A DNA stretch of 64,000 bases, from IMG/VR virus record IMGVR_UViG_3300034105_003151, positions 62,001-126,000 of that record, one strand, 5' to 3'. The notes beneath the pieces were generated by a model that was not told the origin of the DNA, did not search any database, and saw only the letters and a list, made by a program, of their open reading frames with translations. A program made the position numbers and the translations under genes. Source of the stretch: a virus. Positions 46,086-52,192 of the stretch are shown here, piece by piece; positions within the stretch are counted from its first letter, which is position 1; each line of letters starts with the position of its first letter.

Positions 46086-46114
46086 TTGACATCCCCACAC
46101 AAAGACGATAAGAT
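46086..46114 (+). promoter_or_regulatory. promoter, heptamer merged with -10
   Basis: TTGACA, 17-bp spacer, TAAGAT with GACGATA. Confidence 0.8.
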
Positions 46115-46138
46115 ACTAGGACACAAAGGAAAAAGACA

Positions 46139-46312
46139 ATGAAGACTTTCTATATGTATGAGGCTGTTGGCAACGAGTACCGATATTGGGGTACGTTGTT
46201 TGCCGACAACTGGGTTGATGCTAGGGCTACAGCGGTTAGCCTTTGGGGTATCTCCTTTGGCAACATTGTTGCTGCTAGTACTCGCCTTCCCTTCTCTATG
46301 GTTACGGAGTGA
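46139..46312 (+). CDS. hypothetical 57-residue protein
   Basis: Start at ATG 46139 behind AAAGGAAAAAGACA. The product (MKTFYMYEAVGNEYRYWGTL...) looks like a small strand-strand-helix protein. Its end (GGAG at 46306) provides the ribosome-binding site for the next gene. Confidence 0.65.
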   Translation: MKTFYMYEAVGNEYRYWGTLFADNWVDARATAVSLWGISFGNIVAASTRLPFSMVTE

Positions 46313-46316
46313 ACAG

Positions 46317-46505
46317 GTGAATAGGTTTGATGGTTACGATACGATAGAGTTGGGTAAGAGGCTTGTGCAGTTCCAGGCTGCTCTGGAGAAGTGTACGCCT
46401 GAACAACCTAACGCTCGTACATATATCAGAGAGATGATTCGTGCTATCGCCCGTGAACTACTGTATAGGTATCGTCAAGAGACTGAGCTACTGTACAGTA
46501 AGTGA
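46317..46505 (+). CDS. 62-residue helical protein, paralogue of 48425-48607
   Basis: GTG start at 46317, seven bases after GGAG, is supported by homology: YDTIELGKRLVQFQAALEKC and ARELLYRYRQET align with YDTHELGLRMVQFQESLAKC and ARELLYRYRRET of the gene at 48425. Function unknown. Confidence 0.7.
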   Translation: MNRFDGYDTIELGKRLVQFQAALEKCTPEQPNARTYIREMIRAIARELLYRYRQETELLYSK

Positions 46506-46539
46506 TCATATGTACACTCATAAGCACCTAAGACCTTGA

Positions 46540-46621
46540 CGTAAAGCCTTACTGCATAAGGACTTGCGACAAGGCGGGCGGGCCGCATTTGACGTAAACC
46601 CTTGTGGCGTATAGACTTACG
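46540..46621 (+). repeat. intergenic element 2 (two arms)
   Basis: Left arm 46540-46568, 24-bp core with GGCGGGCGGGCCG, right arm 46593-46621. Both arms are 29-bp imperfect palindromes. Confidence 0.9.
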
Positions 46622-46657
46622 ACTGTACTATCTAAATTACGCTACTAGAGCCCTGCT

Positions 46658-46673
46658 TGGCACGGTATTTGCA
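46658..46673 (+). promoter_or_regulatory. sigma-54-type site TGGCACG-N4-TTGCA
   Basis: Perfect match to the -24/-12 consensus with correct spacing, 50 bases upstream of a sigma70-like promoter. Activity unknown. Confidence 0.55.
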
Positions 46674-46709
46674 CATCGAAAATATTTTGGATTTTCTTGG
46701 ATTTTTCTC

Positions 46710-46738
46710 TTGCAAGAGGTCGATAGAGTATGTATAAT
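46710..46738 (+). promoter_or_regulatory. promoter, heptamer in spacer
   Basis: TTGCAA, 17-bp spacer with GTCGATA, TATAAT. Confidence 0.75.
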
Positions 46739-46775
46739 GCACTCACAAGAGAAACGAAGGAAAAAGGAAAAGAAA

Positions 46776-46952
46776 ATGCGAGACATCAAAGTTGGCGAGC
46801 GGGTGGTTTTGGTGGAATCCGATTGGCTGTATGATGACGGTCAAGAGCCGCGTGGTGTGGTCGTTCGAGATTTGGGTCAAGGTGGATTTGTGATCCTGTG
46901 GGATGATGGTGAAGAGGGATCGGTTTCGGAAGAACAACTGGCTCACGAATAA
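46776..46952 (+). CDS. 58-residue SH3/KOW-like protein
   Basis: MRDIKVGERVVLVESDW followed by GVVVRDLGQGGFVILWDDG matches a small beta-barrel (KOW/SH3-like), similar in layout to the gene at 48904. It is acidic at the C-terminus. Such barrels often bind RNA or proteins. Start ATG 46776 follows AAGGAAAAGAAA. Confidence 0.65.
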   Translation: MRDIKVGERVVLVESDWLYDDGQEPRGVVVRDLGQGGFVILWDDGEEGSVSEEQLAHE

Positions 46953-46968
46953 AAAAGAAAAAAGGCTA

Positions 46969-46997
46969 TTGACAGCGGTGAAAAAAGTCGATAAAAT
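46969..46997 (+). promoter_or_regulatory. promoter, heptamer merged with -10
   Basis: TTGACA, 17-bp spacer, TAAAAT with GTCGATA. Confidence 0.8.
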
Positions 46998-47034
46998 ACT
47001 AGAACAAGAGAACGAAGAACAAAGGAAAAAGAAA

Positions 47035-47175
47035 ATGTACGCTGTCAAGAATGTCGATTGCAAGTGGGTTGTGGTGGCTGGCAAGGTTGAGTTGGCCTCT
47101 TTCGCCACGGAGAATGAGGCTAACCGCTATGCCGATTATATGGATCGGATGGATCGTCGGGACAACGGTCGATAA
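47035..47175 (+). CDS. hypothetical 46-residue protein
   Basis: Two strands and a helix (MYAVKNVDCKWVVVAGKVEL; ATENEANRYADYMDRMDRRD). It resembles the protein at 45891 at the C-terminus. ATG 47035 follows AAAGGAAAAAGAAA. Confidence 0.65.
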   Translation: MYAVKNVDCKWVVVAGKVELASFATENEANRYADYMDRMDRRDNGR

Positions 47176-47188
47176 TTCAAAAAAGCTG

Positions 47189-47217
47189 TTGACAGATTCG
47201 GATTCGGACGATAAAAT
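47189..47217 (+). promoter_or_regulatory. promoter, heptamer merged with -10
   Basis: TTGACA, 17-bp spacer, TAAAAT with GACGATA. Confidence 0.8.
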
Positions 47218-47252
47218 CCTAGCAGATCGATAACCCCAAAAGGATTCTGAAA

Positions 47253-47435
47253 ATGGACAACTTCACGGGCGAGATGTTTGCCGATTTTGATGTCTATCAA
47301 GCCAGAATGGAGAATGAAGCCATGCCTTATGAGGATTGCGAAACTTATGACCCCATTATGGGGGGTGATGAGGATTGGACCGAAACGGACGATGATTTTG
47401 CCGCCGATTATTACGGCGAAGAGGAGTTTGCCTAA
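47253..47435 (+). CDS. strongly acidic 60-residue protein
   Basis: About one third of residues are Asp or Glu (DEDWTETDDDFAADYYGEEE). Very acidic small phage proteins can mimic DNA and block host restriction or nucleoid proteins. No family match is recognised, so the mimic idea is inference. Confidence 0.65.
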   Translation: MDNFTGEMFADFDVYQARMENEAMPYEDCETYDPIMGGDEDWTETDDDFAADYYGEEEFA

Positions 47436-47448
47436 AAGGGCAACTTGA

Positions 47449-47500
47449 CCTAAACCTTTGCCTCGTAAAGACTTACGGCGAGGCGGGCGGGCCGATTTTT
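47449..47500 (+). repeat. intergenic element 3 (left arm and core only)
   Basis: Left arm 47449-47477, then GGCGGGCGGGCCG and a T7 run. The right arm is missing; the TGGCAC dyad follows at once. Confidence 0.8.
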
Positions 47501-47537
47501 TTGGCACGGTATTTGCATTTAGCAAACGGTGTGCCAA
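47501..47537. promoter_or_regulatory. TTGGCAC...GTGCCAA dyad with sigma-54-type sites on both strands
   Basis: Plus strand TGGCACG-N4-TTGCA (47502-47517) and minus strand TGGCACA-N4-TTGCT (47537-47522). The dyad also has TTTGC/GCAAA inner arms around ATTTA. The two sites face each other. Confidence 0.6.
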
Positions 47538-47602
47538 TTACCTCGCCAATTTTCTTTTCTGTTTGGCATGGAAAATAATTTCAAATTTCTTGGATTTTTT
47601 TC

Positions 47603-47630
47603 TTGAAACTCAAGTTTGTCTCTGTATAAT
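47603..47630 (+). promoter_or_regulatory. promoter, heptamer after -10
   Basis: TTGAAA, 16-bp spacer, TATAAT then GTCGATA. Confidence 0.75.
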
Positions 47631-47672
47631 GTCGATAGATAAGAGAGAAACGAAACCCAAGAGGATACGATC

Positions 47673-47900
47673 ATGCGAGCCATCGAAAACGCTAACGTCA
47701 AGGAAAACACCTATTACGAAATCAGCATCGCCTCCCCTATCTGTGGTACTTATACCATACGGGGAATGTTTTTCTTCGTTGACGTTGATGCTAACAAAGT
47801 GGGAATTATTCCCGCATGGAACACCAATATCCTGCTCAACTACGATGCTGATTGGATTGTGAGTGTTGACGGTGTTGACGGAGACACGAAGGGGGATTGA
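47673..47900 (+). CDS. hypothetical 75-residue beta-rich protein
   Basis: Strand-rich (TYYEISIASPICGTYTIRGM; DADWIVSVDG). Small barrel likely. Starts behind AAGAGGATACG. A CCTTAC hairpin follows 36 bases after the stop. Confidence 0.65.
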   Translation: MRAIENANVKENTYYEISIASPICGTYTIRGMFFFVDVDANKVGIIPAWNTNILLNYDADWIVSVDGVDGDTKGD

Positions 47901-47935
47901 TATTCCCCACAAGGGGAGGAAGAAACCTTACGGAA

Positions 47936-47953
47936 ATGTAAGGAAACTTTCTT
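47936..47953 (+). promoter_or_regulatory. CCTTAC/GTAAGG hairpin
   Basis: 6-bp stem, ending one base before the next -35 box at 47955. No T run. Confidence 0.6.
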
Positions 47954-47954
47954 G

Positions 47955-47982
47955 TTGACACTCAATTCCTACCCTGTATAAT
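47955..47982 (+). promoter_or_regulatory. promoter, heptamer after -10
   Basis: TTGACA, 16-bp spacer, TATAAT then GTCGATA. Confidence 0.85.
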
Positions 47983-48024
47983 GTCGATAGATTCACAAGA
48001 GACACAAGCCCAAAGGAAAAGACC

Positions 48025-48192
48025 ATGCACCCCACAATCCCCAAGCACTTCGAAGCTCGATTTGTTCTCCAGTATGATTCTTCTTTTAATGTCTACAACG
48101 TTTATGAGAAAATGAATGGTGGGGGAGTGCAGATTATCGCAGGTTTTCCTACTTTTTCGCAAGCTGTTCGATGCATGGAACAGAATGAATGA
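48025..48192 (+). CDS. hypothetical 55-residue protein, AGFPT family
   Basis: ATG 48025 behind AAAGGAAAAGACC. The segment QIIAGFPTFSQAVRCMEQ matches HIVAGFPTLEEANIWCHQ of the gene at 63217, indicating paralogues with a strand-strand-helix layout. Function unknown. Confidence 0.65.
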   Translation: MHPTIPKHFEARFVLQYDSSFNVYNVYEKMNGGGVQIIAGFPTFSQAVRCMEQNE

Positions 48193-48199
48193 AGGCGAA

Positions 48200-48217
48200 C
48201 CTTACGAAAATGTAAGG
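48200..48217 (+). promoter_or_regulatory. CCTTAC/GTAAGG hairpin
   Basis: 6-bp stem between a stop codon (48192) and the next -35 box (48229). Confidence 0.6.
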
Positions 48218-48228
48218 AAAGTTTTCTG

Positions 48229-48257
48229 TTGACAACCCTTCCCCTAGACGATAGAAT
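48229..48257 (+). promoter_or_regulatory. promoter, heptamer merged with -10; leaderless mRNA expected
   Basis: TTGACA, 17-bp spacer, TAGAAT at 48252-48257, ATG at 48264. The transcript should begin at or next to the start codon. Confidence 0.75.
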
Positions 48258-48263
48258 ACAAAC

Positions 48264-48413
48264 ATGACACAACAAATGCAAAACACGCTTAGTCGCCTCA
48301 CCGCTACCCACGGCTATACTCCTACCTTTGTGCAGGATTTGGGCTATGGTATTCATGTGTACAGTATCGGTGGATACTACTACAAGCTTCGCGGCGATGG
48401 TACGATTCTGTGA
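48264..48413 (+). CDS. 49-residue protein from a probable leaderless mRNA
   Basis: The -10 box ends six bases before the ATG, so there is no room for a ribosome-binding site. An internal ATG at codon 5 has none either. The product (MTQQMQNTLSRLTATHGYTP...) has no known family. Its stop overlaps the leader of the next gene. Confidence 0.6.
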   Translation: MTQQMQNTLSRLTATHGYTPTFVQDLGYGIHVYSIGGYYYKLRGDGTIL

Positions 48414-48424
48414 AAGGGAAAACT

Positions 48425-48607
48425 ATGTTTGAAAGCTACGATACTCACGAGCTTGGTTTGCGGATGGTGCAATTCCAAGAGTCTTTGGCTAAGTGTAAGC
48501 CTGAACAGGTGTTCGTCTGTTCATTCCTTCGCCAGATGATTTCCTCTATGGCTAGGGAACTGTTGTACAGGTACAGGCGAGAGACTAAACTTCTGTGCAG
48601 TAGGTGA
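48425..48607 (+). CDS. 60-residue helical protein, paralogue of 46317-46505
   Basis: ATG 48425 behind AAAGGGAAAACT. YDTHELGLRMVQFQESLAKC and MARELLYRYRRET align with the earlier gene. Function unknown. Confidence 0.7.
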   Translation: MFESYDTHELGLRMVQFQESLAKCKPEQVFVCSFLRQMISSMARELLYRYRRETKLLCSR

Positions 48608-48621
48608 ACAAAAGTACTCGA

Positions 48622-48703
48622 CGTAAAGCCTTACCACATAAGGACTTACGACTAGGCGGGCGGGCCGCGTTTTTCGTAACTCCTTATCTGGCAACGACTT
48701 AGG
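48622..48703 (+). repeat. intergenic element 4 (two arms)
   Basis: Left arm 48622-48650, 24-bp core, right arm 48675-48703. A minus-strand CGGCACG-N4-TTGCG site follows just downstream. Confidence 0.9.
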
Positions 48704-48736
48704 TCAAATGCTAACGCAAACCGCGTGCCGTTCGTT

Positions 48737-48772
48737 TTGGCACGGAAAATGCATTTAGCAAAGAGTGTGCCA
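48737..48772. promoter_or_regulatory. TTGGCAC...GTGCCA dyad
   Basis: Plus: TGGCACG-N4-ATGCA (48738-48753). Minus: TGGCACA-N4-TTGCT (48772-48757). The plus -12 box has one mismatch. Confidence 0.55.
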
Positions 48773-48800
48773 TTCGTGATGAAAATTGGAAAAAGTTGTG

Positions 48801-48816
48801 TCAAAATCTCTTGACA
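48801..48816 (+). repeat. TCAAAATCTCTTGACA upstream box
   Basis: Shared with 50141-50160 and 51301-51320, about 20-40 bases upstream of three promoters. Confidence 0.6.
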
Positions 48817-48836
48817 AAAAAATCCAAAAAAATCTC

Positions 48837-48864
48837 TTGCATTCTCAAGTTGGCGTGGTATAAT
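48837..48864 (+). promoter_or_regulatory. promoter, heptamer after -10
   Basis: TTGCAT, 16-bp spacer, TATAAT then GTCGATA. Confidence 0.75.
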
Positions 48865-48903
48865 GTCGATATAAGAGTAAGAGACAAAGAAAGAGAGAAA
48901 AGA

Positions 48904-49056
48904 ATGTTTGAGATTGGTGACCGGGTGATTGTGGATTGCGACGTTGTGGGTCGGATTATCGGATGGAGATATGACGAAGGTAATGTGTGGGCCGTACAGA
49001 TCACCAATGGTGATATCATTGAATGTGCCGACGATTATCTCTCTCCAGCTAAGTGA
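48904..49056 (+). CDS. 50-residue SH3/KOW-like protein
   Basis: MFEIGDRVIVDCDVVGRIIG and VWAVQITNGDIIECADDYLS form a predicted small beta-barrel, close in plan to the gene at 46776. Starts behind AAGAGAGAAAAGA. Confidence 0.65.
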   Translation: MFEIGDRVIVDCDVVGRIIGWRYDEGNVWAVQITNGDIIECADDYLSPAK

Positions 49057-49073
49057 TTCCAATCCTTACGATA

Positions 49074-49091
49074 TTGTAAGGAAACTTTTCC
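49074..49091 (+). promoter_or_regulatory. CCTTAC/GTAAGG hairpin
   Basis: 6-bp stem 18 bases after a stop; it ends two bases before the next -35 box at 49094. Confidence 0.6.
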
Positions 49092-49093
49092 TG

Positions 49094-49122
49094 TTGACAA
49101 ATCGCACAAAAGACGATAAAAT
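49094..49122 (+). promoter_or_regulatory. promoter, heptamer merged with -10
   Basis: TTGACA, 17-bp spacer, TAAAAT with GACGATA. Confidence 0.8.
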
Positions 49123-49148
49123 AGAAACACAAGAAAGAAAAAACAAAA

Positions 49149-49475
49149 ATGAGCAAGTTGAACAGTATCACGCTTCGTAAAGATAACAGTATGATTGAGC
49201 ATTACATTCGTGAGGATGGTGTTCAAGATATCTATCGTTTCAAGAATGGTTATGGTGCTAGCGTTGTATGTTCTTGCGGTAGTTATGGTGGTAAACAGGG
49301 ATTGAAAGAGTTGGCAGTTCTTGATAAGGATGGACATATCTGTTATGATACTCCGATTACTGGTGATGTTCTTGGATGGCTGACGGATGAGCAAGTAGAA
49401 GAGTATCTGAGTCAGATTGCGAACCTTCCTACTGAAGTGAAAAAGCTCTCTACCGAAGTTAAGAGACTTACATAG
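49149..49475 (+). CDS. conserved phage protein, 108 residues
   Basis: NGYGASVVCSCGSYGGKQGL, then ELAVLDKDGHICYDTPITGD and VLGWLTDEQVEEYLSQI resemble a small conserved phage family with the phrase 'YGASV...ELAVL..D....YDTPIT.DV.G.L'. Function unknown. The C-terminus is a short coiled coil (TEVKKLSTEVKRLT). Confidence 0.7.
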   Translation: MSKLNSITLRKDNSMIEHYIREDGVQDIYRFKNGYGASVVCSCGSYGGKQGLKELAVLDKDGHICYDTPITGDVLGWLTDEQVEEYLSQIANLPTEVKKLSTEVKRLT

Positions 49476-49527
49476 GTTAGATTAGGACGTTTAGTAAACT
49501 ACAGTTTTTACACAGAAAGAAGAAAAG

Positions 49528-49719
49528 ATGTACAGTTTCATTTGGCTGTGTCGGATGATGCAAGAGCGAACGGAAGTCGTTCTTTTGGGTGGTGATAATA
49601 AGACCTACTATGGTACTATTAATAGTATCGTCATCGATGATGGTAGTGGTAGGAGCTGGGTTGTAACGCTTGCGTTGGTTGGTGGTGGATATAAAACTAT
49701 TCTTGTAAAGGCTGAGTAA
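49528..49719 (+). CDS. 63-residue beta-barrel-like protein
   Basis: Strand-rich (TEVVLLGGDNKTYYGTINSI; RSWVVTLALVGGGYKTILVK). It could be a small KOW/SH3-like barrel. It shares the last base of its stop with the next ATG. An internal ATG 27 bases in is possible. Confidence 0.6.
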   Translation: MYSFIWLCRMMQERTEVVLLGGDNKTYYGTINSIVIDDGSGRSWVVTLALVGGGYKTILVKAE

Positions 49720-49982
49720 TGAACGGTTACGAACTGCTTGAACTTTTTGGCCGACAACTGCGTGAGGCTATCGAGGTTCCTAATTCTTGGCTTCCCGAAG
49801 AGTTTAGGGACGAGCGTACCGATAGTGTTACACTTGCCGATCTGGAACATAAGTGTGACATTCGTGATAGTAACAACATGACCGACTACGAATACGAAAA
49901 GGCCGAAAAGGCCAAGCGTATACTGTTGTACACTGAACAGGTGAACAGTGGTGCAGAAGAATTGACCTATCTACAAAAGTGA
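49719..49982 (+). CDS. hypothetical 87-residue helical protein
   Basis: Helical, charged product (MNGYELLELFGRQLREAIEV; YEYEKAEKAKRILLYTEQV). Coupled to the preceding gene by TAATG. No family recognised. Confidence 0.65.
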   Translation: MNGYELLELFGRQLREAIEVPNSWLPEEFRDERTDSVTLADLEHKCDIRDSNNMTDYEYEKAEKAKRILLYTEQVNSGAEELTYLQK

Positions 49983-49983
49983 T

Positions 49984-50065
49984 CGTAAGTGGTTGTTGCA
50001 TAAGGACTTACGACGAGCGGGGCGGGCCGTTTTTAACGTAAACCCTTATCACCAAAGGACTTGCG
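49984..50065 (+). repeat. intergenic element 5 (two arms)
   Basis: Left arm 49984-50012, 24-bp core, right arm 50037-50065. Confidence 0.9.
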
Positions 50066-50100
50066 ACAAGTGTTTTAGCCAAACTACCCAGATGCCGCAC

Positions 50101-50116
50101 AGCAAGTCTTGTGCCA
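50101..50116 (-). promoter_or_regulatory. sigma-54-type site TGGCACA-N4-TTGCT, minus strand
   Basis: Correct -24/-12 spacing on the minus strand; no plus-strand partner. Confidence 0.5.
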
Positions 50117-50140
50117 AACAGGCCCAAAATAAGGAAAAGT

Positions 50141-50160
50141 TTTGTCAAAATCTCTTGACA
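50141..50160 (+). repeat. upstream box TTTGTCAAAATCTCTTGACA
   Basis: Identical 20 bases occur at 51301-51320; a shorter match at 48801. Confidence 0.75.
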
Positions 50161-50180
50161 ATATTTTTGGGATTTTTCTC

Positions 50181-50208
50181 TTGCGTTCTCAAGTGGATAT
50201 GGTATAAT
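50181..50208 (+). promoter_or_regulatory. promoter, heptamer after -10
   Basis: TTGCGT, 16-bp spacer, TATAAT then GTCGATA. Confidence 0.75.
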
Positions 50209-50247
50209 GTCGATATGAGAGTTAGAGACAACAAGAGAGAAAACCAA

Positions 50248-50430
50248 ATGAACATCGAAACTGACCACATCATCCGACTTCTGACCAGCCTGTTTAATGA
50301 ACGGGAAAAGGAGTCGGTCATGTCTATGGCCTACGCAAAACTGACGGTGGACATCCTGCAAATCGAAAAGATTCTCGCTCATCGTGGTGTCGATGTTGGG
50401 CAAATCTTCTCAAACCTTACGGAAATGTAA
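50248..50430 (+). CDS. hypothetical 60-residue helical protein
   Basis: Helical (HIIRLLTSLFNEREKESVMS; LTVDILQIEKILAHRG). Its stop codon TAA lies inside the 3' CCTTAC/GTAAGG hairpin, which therefore encodes its last residues. Confidence 0.65.
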   Translation: MNIETDHIIRLLTSLFNEREKESVMSMAYAKLTVDILQIEKILAHRGVDVGQIFSNLTEM

Positions 50431-50432
50431 GG
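50415..50432 (+). promoter_or_regulatory. CCTTAC/GTAAGG hairpin overlapping a stop codon
   Basis: 6-bp stem; the downstream arm contains the stop of the preceding gene. Next -35 box starts at 50444. Confidence 0.6.
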
Positions 50433-50443
50433 AAAGATTTCGC

Positions 50444-50472
50444 TTGCAATCCTCAAGACCATCGGGTAAAAT
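50444..50472 (+). promoter_or_regulatory. promoter, heptamer after -10
   Basis: TTGCAA, 17-bp spacer, TAAAAT then GTCGATA. Confidence 0.75.
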
Positions 50473-50504
50473 GTCGATATAGAAGAAAAGAAAGAAAGAA
50501 GAAA

Positions 50505-50681
50505 ATGAGAAAGTTTTACAAAATTTCGGATGATGGATATGATCGTTATAAAGATGATCGTGATGGATATGTTTCTGCTCAAGAACAGCTTGATAGGCAA
50601 GCTGCGTTTGCCAAAGAGATCGGTGATATACAAGCCAAGTCGTTGGCGCTGTTTTGCAAGAAGAATGGATTGAAAGACTGA
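50505..50681 (+). CDS. hypothetical 58-residue protein
   Basis: Charged product: MRKFYKISDDGYDRYKDDRD then a helix (SAQEQLDRQAAFAKEIGDI). Start behind AAAGAAAGAAGAAA. No family recognised. Confidence 0.6.
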   Translation: MRKFYKISDDGYDRYKDDRDGYVSAQEQLDRQAAFAKEIGDIQAKSLALFCKKNGLKD

Positions 50682-50683
50682 AT

Positions 50684-50857
50684 ATGAGAACTGTATACGT
50701 TTACAAGTGGATTAACCACACTACTGTTTATATGGGAACCGTTAGGATTCCTAGTGATAACTTCCTCGCTCAGTTGAAGGTTATTCACGACACTTTTGGT
50801 GATGATTGTGTGTGGTACAATCGTCCGATTCTTGATCCTCTTGCTCTGAATGGTTGA
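50684..50857 (+). CDS. hypothetical 57-residue protein
   Basis: ATG 50684, two bases after the previous stop. Strand-strand-helix-like (TVYVYKWINHTTVYMGTV; FLAQLKVIHDTFG). Confidence 0.6.
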   Translation: MRTVYVYKWINHTTVYMGTVRIPSDNFLAQLKVIHDTFGDDCVWYNRPILDPLALNG

Positions 50858-50859
50858 AT

Positions 50860-51102
50860 ATGACTATCTCTGATTTAAATATGGATGATGTGTGCTGTGT
50901 TACCTACACGGCTCCTCATAGGTTGGTGCCTCATAGTAATTATGTTGGTACTGTTGTACGTCTTGGTAAGGCCGGTGGTGGTCCGATCCGCCCTGGATAC
51001 TCCAGCGATAGTGATGATCATTATGTTATTATCCGACTGAATGATGATACTCACCGTACTCTTTCTCAGAGTAAGGTTATCAACATCTCTCTGTGGGAGT
51101 AA
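50860..51102 (+). CDS. hypothetical 80-residue beta-rich protein
   Basis: ATG 50860 (a TTG two codons earlier is possible), two bases after the previous stop. NYVGTVVRLGKAGGGPIRPG and DHYVIIRLNDDTHRTLSQ suggest a small barrel. Ends an operon of three genes. Confidence 0.6.
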   Translation: MTISDLNMDDVCCVTYTAPHRLVPHSNYVGTVVRLGKAGGGPIRPGYSSDSDDHYVIIRLNDDTHRTLSQSKVINISLWE

Positions 51103-51118
51103 ATAAAAGAAAACTCGA

Positions 51119-51200
51119 CCTAAACCCTTGTCAGATAAGGACTTAGGGCAAAAACGGCGGGCCGCGTTCGCCGTAAACCCTTACGCGGCAACGACTTACG
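51119..51200 (+). repeat. intergenic element 6 (two arms)
   Basis: Left arm 51119-51147, 24-bp core, right arm 51172-51200. The 307-base gap to 51409 also holds the TGGCAT dyad, the upstream box and the promoter. Confidence 0.9.
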
Positions 51201-51241
51201 ACAAGTCATGAGGCAAACCGTGTGCTACAAAAAAATATTCT

Positions 51242-51278
51242 TTGGCATGGAACGTGCATTAGCAAACCCCGTGCCGAA
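51242..51278. promoter_or_regulatory. TTGGCAT...GTGCCGAA dyad
   Basis: Plus TGGCATG-N4-GTGCA (51243-51258); minus CGGCACG-N4-TTGCT. Degenerate version of the dyads at 47501 and 48737. Confidence 0.5.
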
Positions 51279-51300
51279 CTAGATCAAAATGACCCAAAGT

Positions 51301-51320
51301 TTTGTCAAAATCTCTTGACA
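51301..51320 (+). repeat. upstream box TTTGTCAAAATCTCTTGACA
   Basis: Second exact copy of the 20-base box at 50141. Confidence 0.75.
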
Positions 51321-51340
51321 CAAATCCGAGAAGATTTTTC

Positions 51341-51368
51341 TTGCAAAGTGGATTTTGTCTGGTAAAAT
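51341..51368 (+). promoter_or_regulatory. promoter, heptamer variant after -10
   Basis: TTGCAA, 16-bp spacer, TAAAAT then GCCGATA. Confidence 0.75.
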
Positions 51369-51409
51369 GCCGATATACAAGATAGGACACAAGGAAAAAA
51401 GGAAAGAAC

Positions 51410-51601
51410 ATGAAAACGGTCACCCTCACCATCGACACCTACAACAAGAGCTTCGCCCTCCATGCGGCTGTCAAGGGTCGGATCGATCATCTCTCAGAGT
51501 TGCTCTCTAGCAAGGGATTGAGCGGTGAAGTCAAGGACATTTTCCGCAAGGATTTGGCCGAACTTAAGGCTATGCAAAAGCAGTTGGACAACTGGGATTG
51601 A
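51410..51601 (+). CDS. hypothetical 63-residue helical protein
   Basis: A strand (MKTVTLTIDTYNKSF) followed by a long charged helix pair (HLSELLSSKGLSGEVKDIF; LAELKAMQKQLDN). ATG follows GGAAAGAAC. No family recognised. Confidence 0.65.
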   Translation: MKTVTLTIDTYNKSFALHAAVKGRIDHLSELLSSKGLSGEVKDIFRKDLAELKAMQKQLDNWD

Positions 51602-51620
51602 ACCTAACGAAATTGCAAGC

Positions 51621-51649
51621 TTGACACCGCCGCGACGATTTGCTAGAAT
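51621..51649 (+). promoter_or_regulatory. promoter, partial heptamer in spacer
   Basis: TTGACA, 17-bp spacer with GACGAT, TAGAAT. Preceded by a degenerate CCTAAC/GCAAG version of the 3' hairpin. Confidence 0.75.
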
Positions 51650-51684
51650 CCAATCTCACAAGAAAACTCCAAAGGAAAAAGACA

Positions 51685-52020
51685 ATGACTGATATCCAAA
51701 CCCTCTCGACTCGCAAGCTCATCCGTTACGCCAAGCGTCAAGCTCGCTCTAGCTTCCTTGGCATGGTTACGGAAAGTGAAGATAAGGAAGTCGATGGTAT
51801 TCCTGTGACGGTTCACACTGTTCGCAAGTTCAATCGGAAGGCTCTGCTGAATCCGCCCAAGGTTAAGAAGGATCGTCCCGCTGGTGATGCTAGTATCATT
51901 CGCGTCGGTAATCCCGGTTCGTCTGAGCGTCTGGATGCCTACGCTGCGTTCTACGCTGCGAATGGTTGCGTTAATAATAAGTACGATGGTAACATTTCCC
52001 CTTTTATGGACATGAATTGA
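51685..52020 (+). CDS. hypothetical basic protein, 111 residues
   Basis: Basic N-terminus (TRKLIRYAKRQARSSF), central PPKVKKDRPAGD and Tyr/Ala-rich C-terminus (LDAYAAFYAANG). May bind nucleic acid. Start behind AAAGGAAAAAGACA. Confidence 0.6.
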   Translation: MTDIQTLSTRKLIRYAKRQARSSFLGMVTESEDKEVDGIPVTVHTVRKFNRKALLNPPKVKKDRPAGDASIIRVGNPGSSERLDAYAAFYAANGCVNNKYDGNISPFMDMN

Positions 52021-52022
52021 AT

Positions 52023-52190
52023 ATGATCAAGGTTTACATTGTGATGCAGACCAATAGTACTACTGACTATGCTGTTGGTGTGTTTCTTTCGTTGGATTCT
52101 GCCCGAAAATGTGTTGACCAATTGAAGGCTCATCCCAATAATAAGTATCTGCATTTCTGGATTGACTCTAATAACACTTTACAGGATTAA
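52023..52190 (+). CDS. hypothetical 55-residue protein, strand-helix family
   Basis: Start ATG 52023, two bases after the previous stop. MIKVYIVMQTNSTTDYAVGV then SLDSARKCVDQLKA resembles the next protein, suggesting a duplicated pair. Confidence 0.6.
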   Translation: MIKVYIVMQTNSTTDYAVGVFLSLDSARKCVDQLKAHPNNKYLHFWIDSNNTLQD

Positions 52191-52192
52191 CA

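Noticed and set aside
46571-46590. The GGCGGGCGGGCC core as a G-quadruplex
   Set aside because: Only two or three G runs of three exist per core, fewer than the four needed for a standard quadruplex within one strand.
46540-46621. The two-arm elements as ordinary intrinsic terminators
   Set aside because: Stems contain internal mismatches and are not followed by T runs in most copies; exact 24-bp spacing is not expected for terminators. RNA 3'-end function is still possible.
49993-50247. N-terminal extension of the gene at 50248 through element 5
   Set aside because: The frame crosses the repeat and the promoter; the ATG at 50248 follows a promoter and purine leader.
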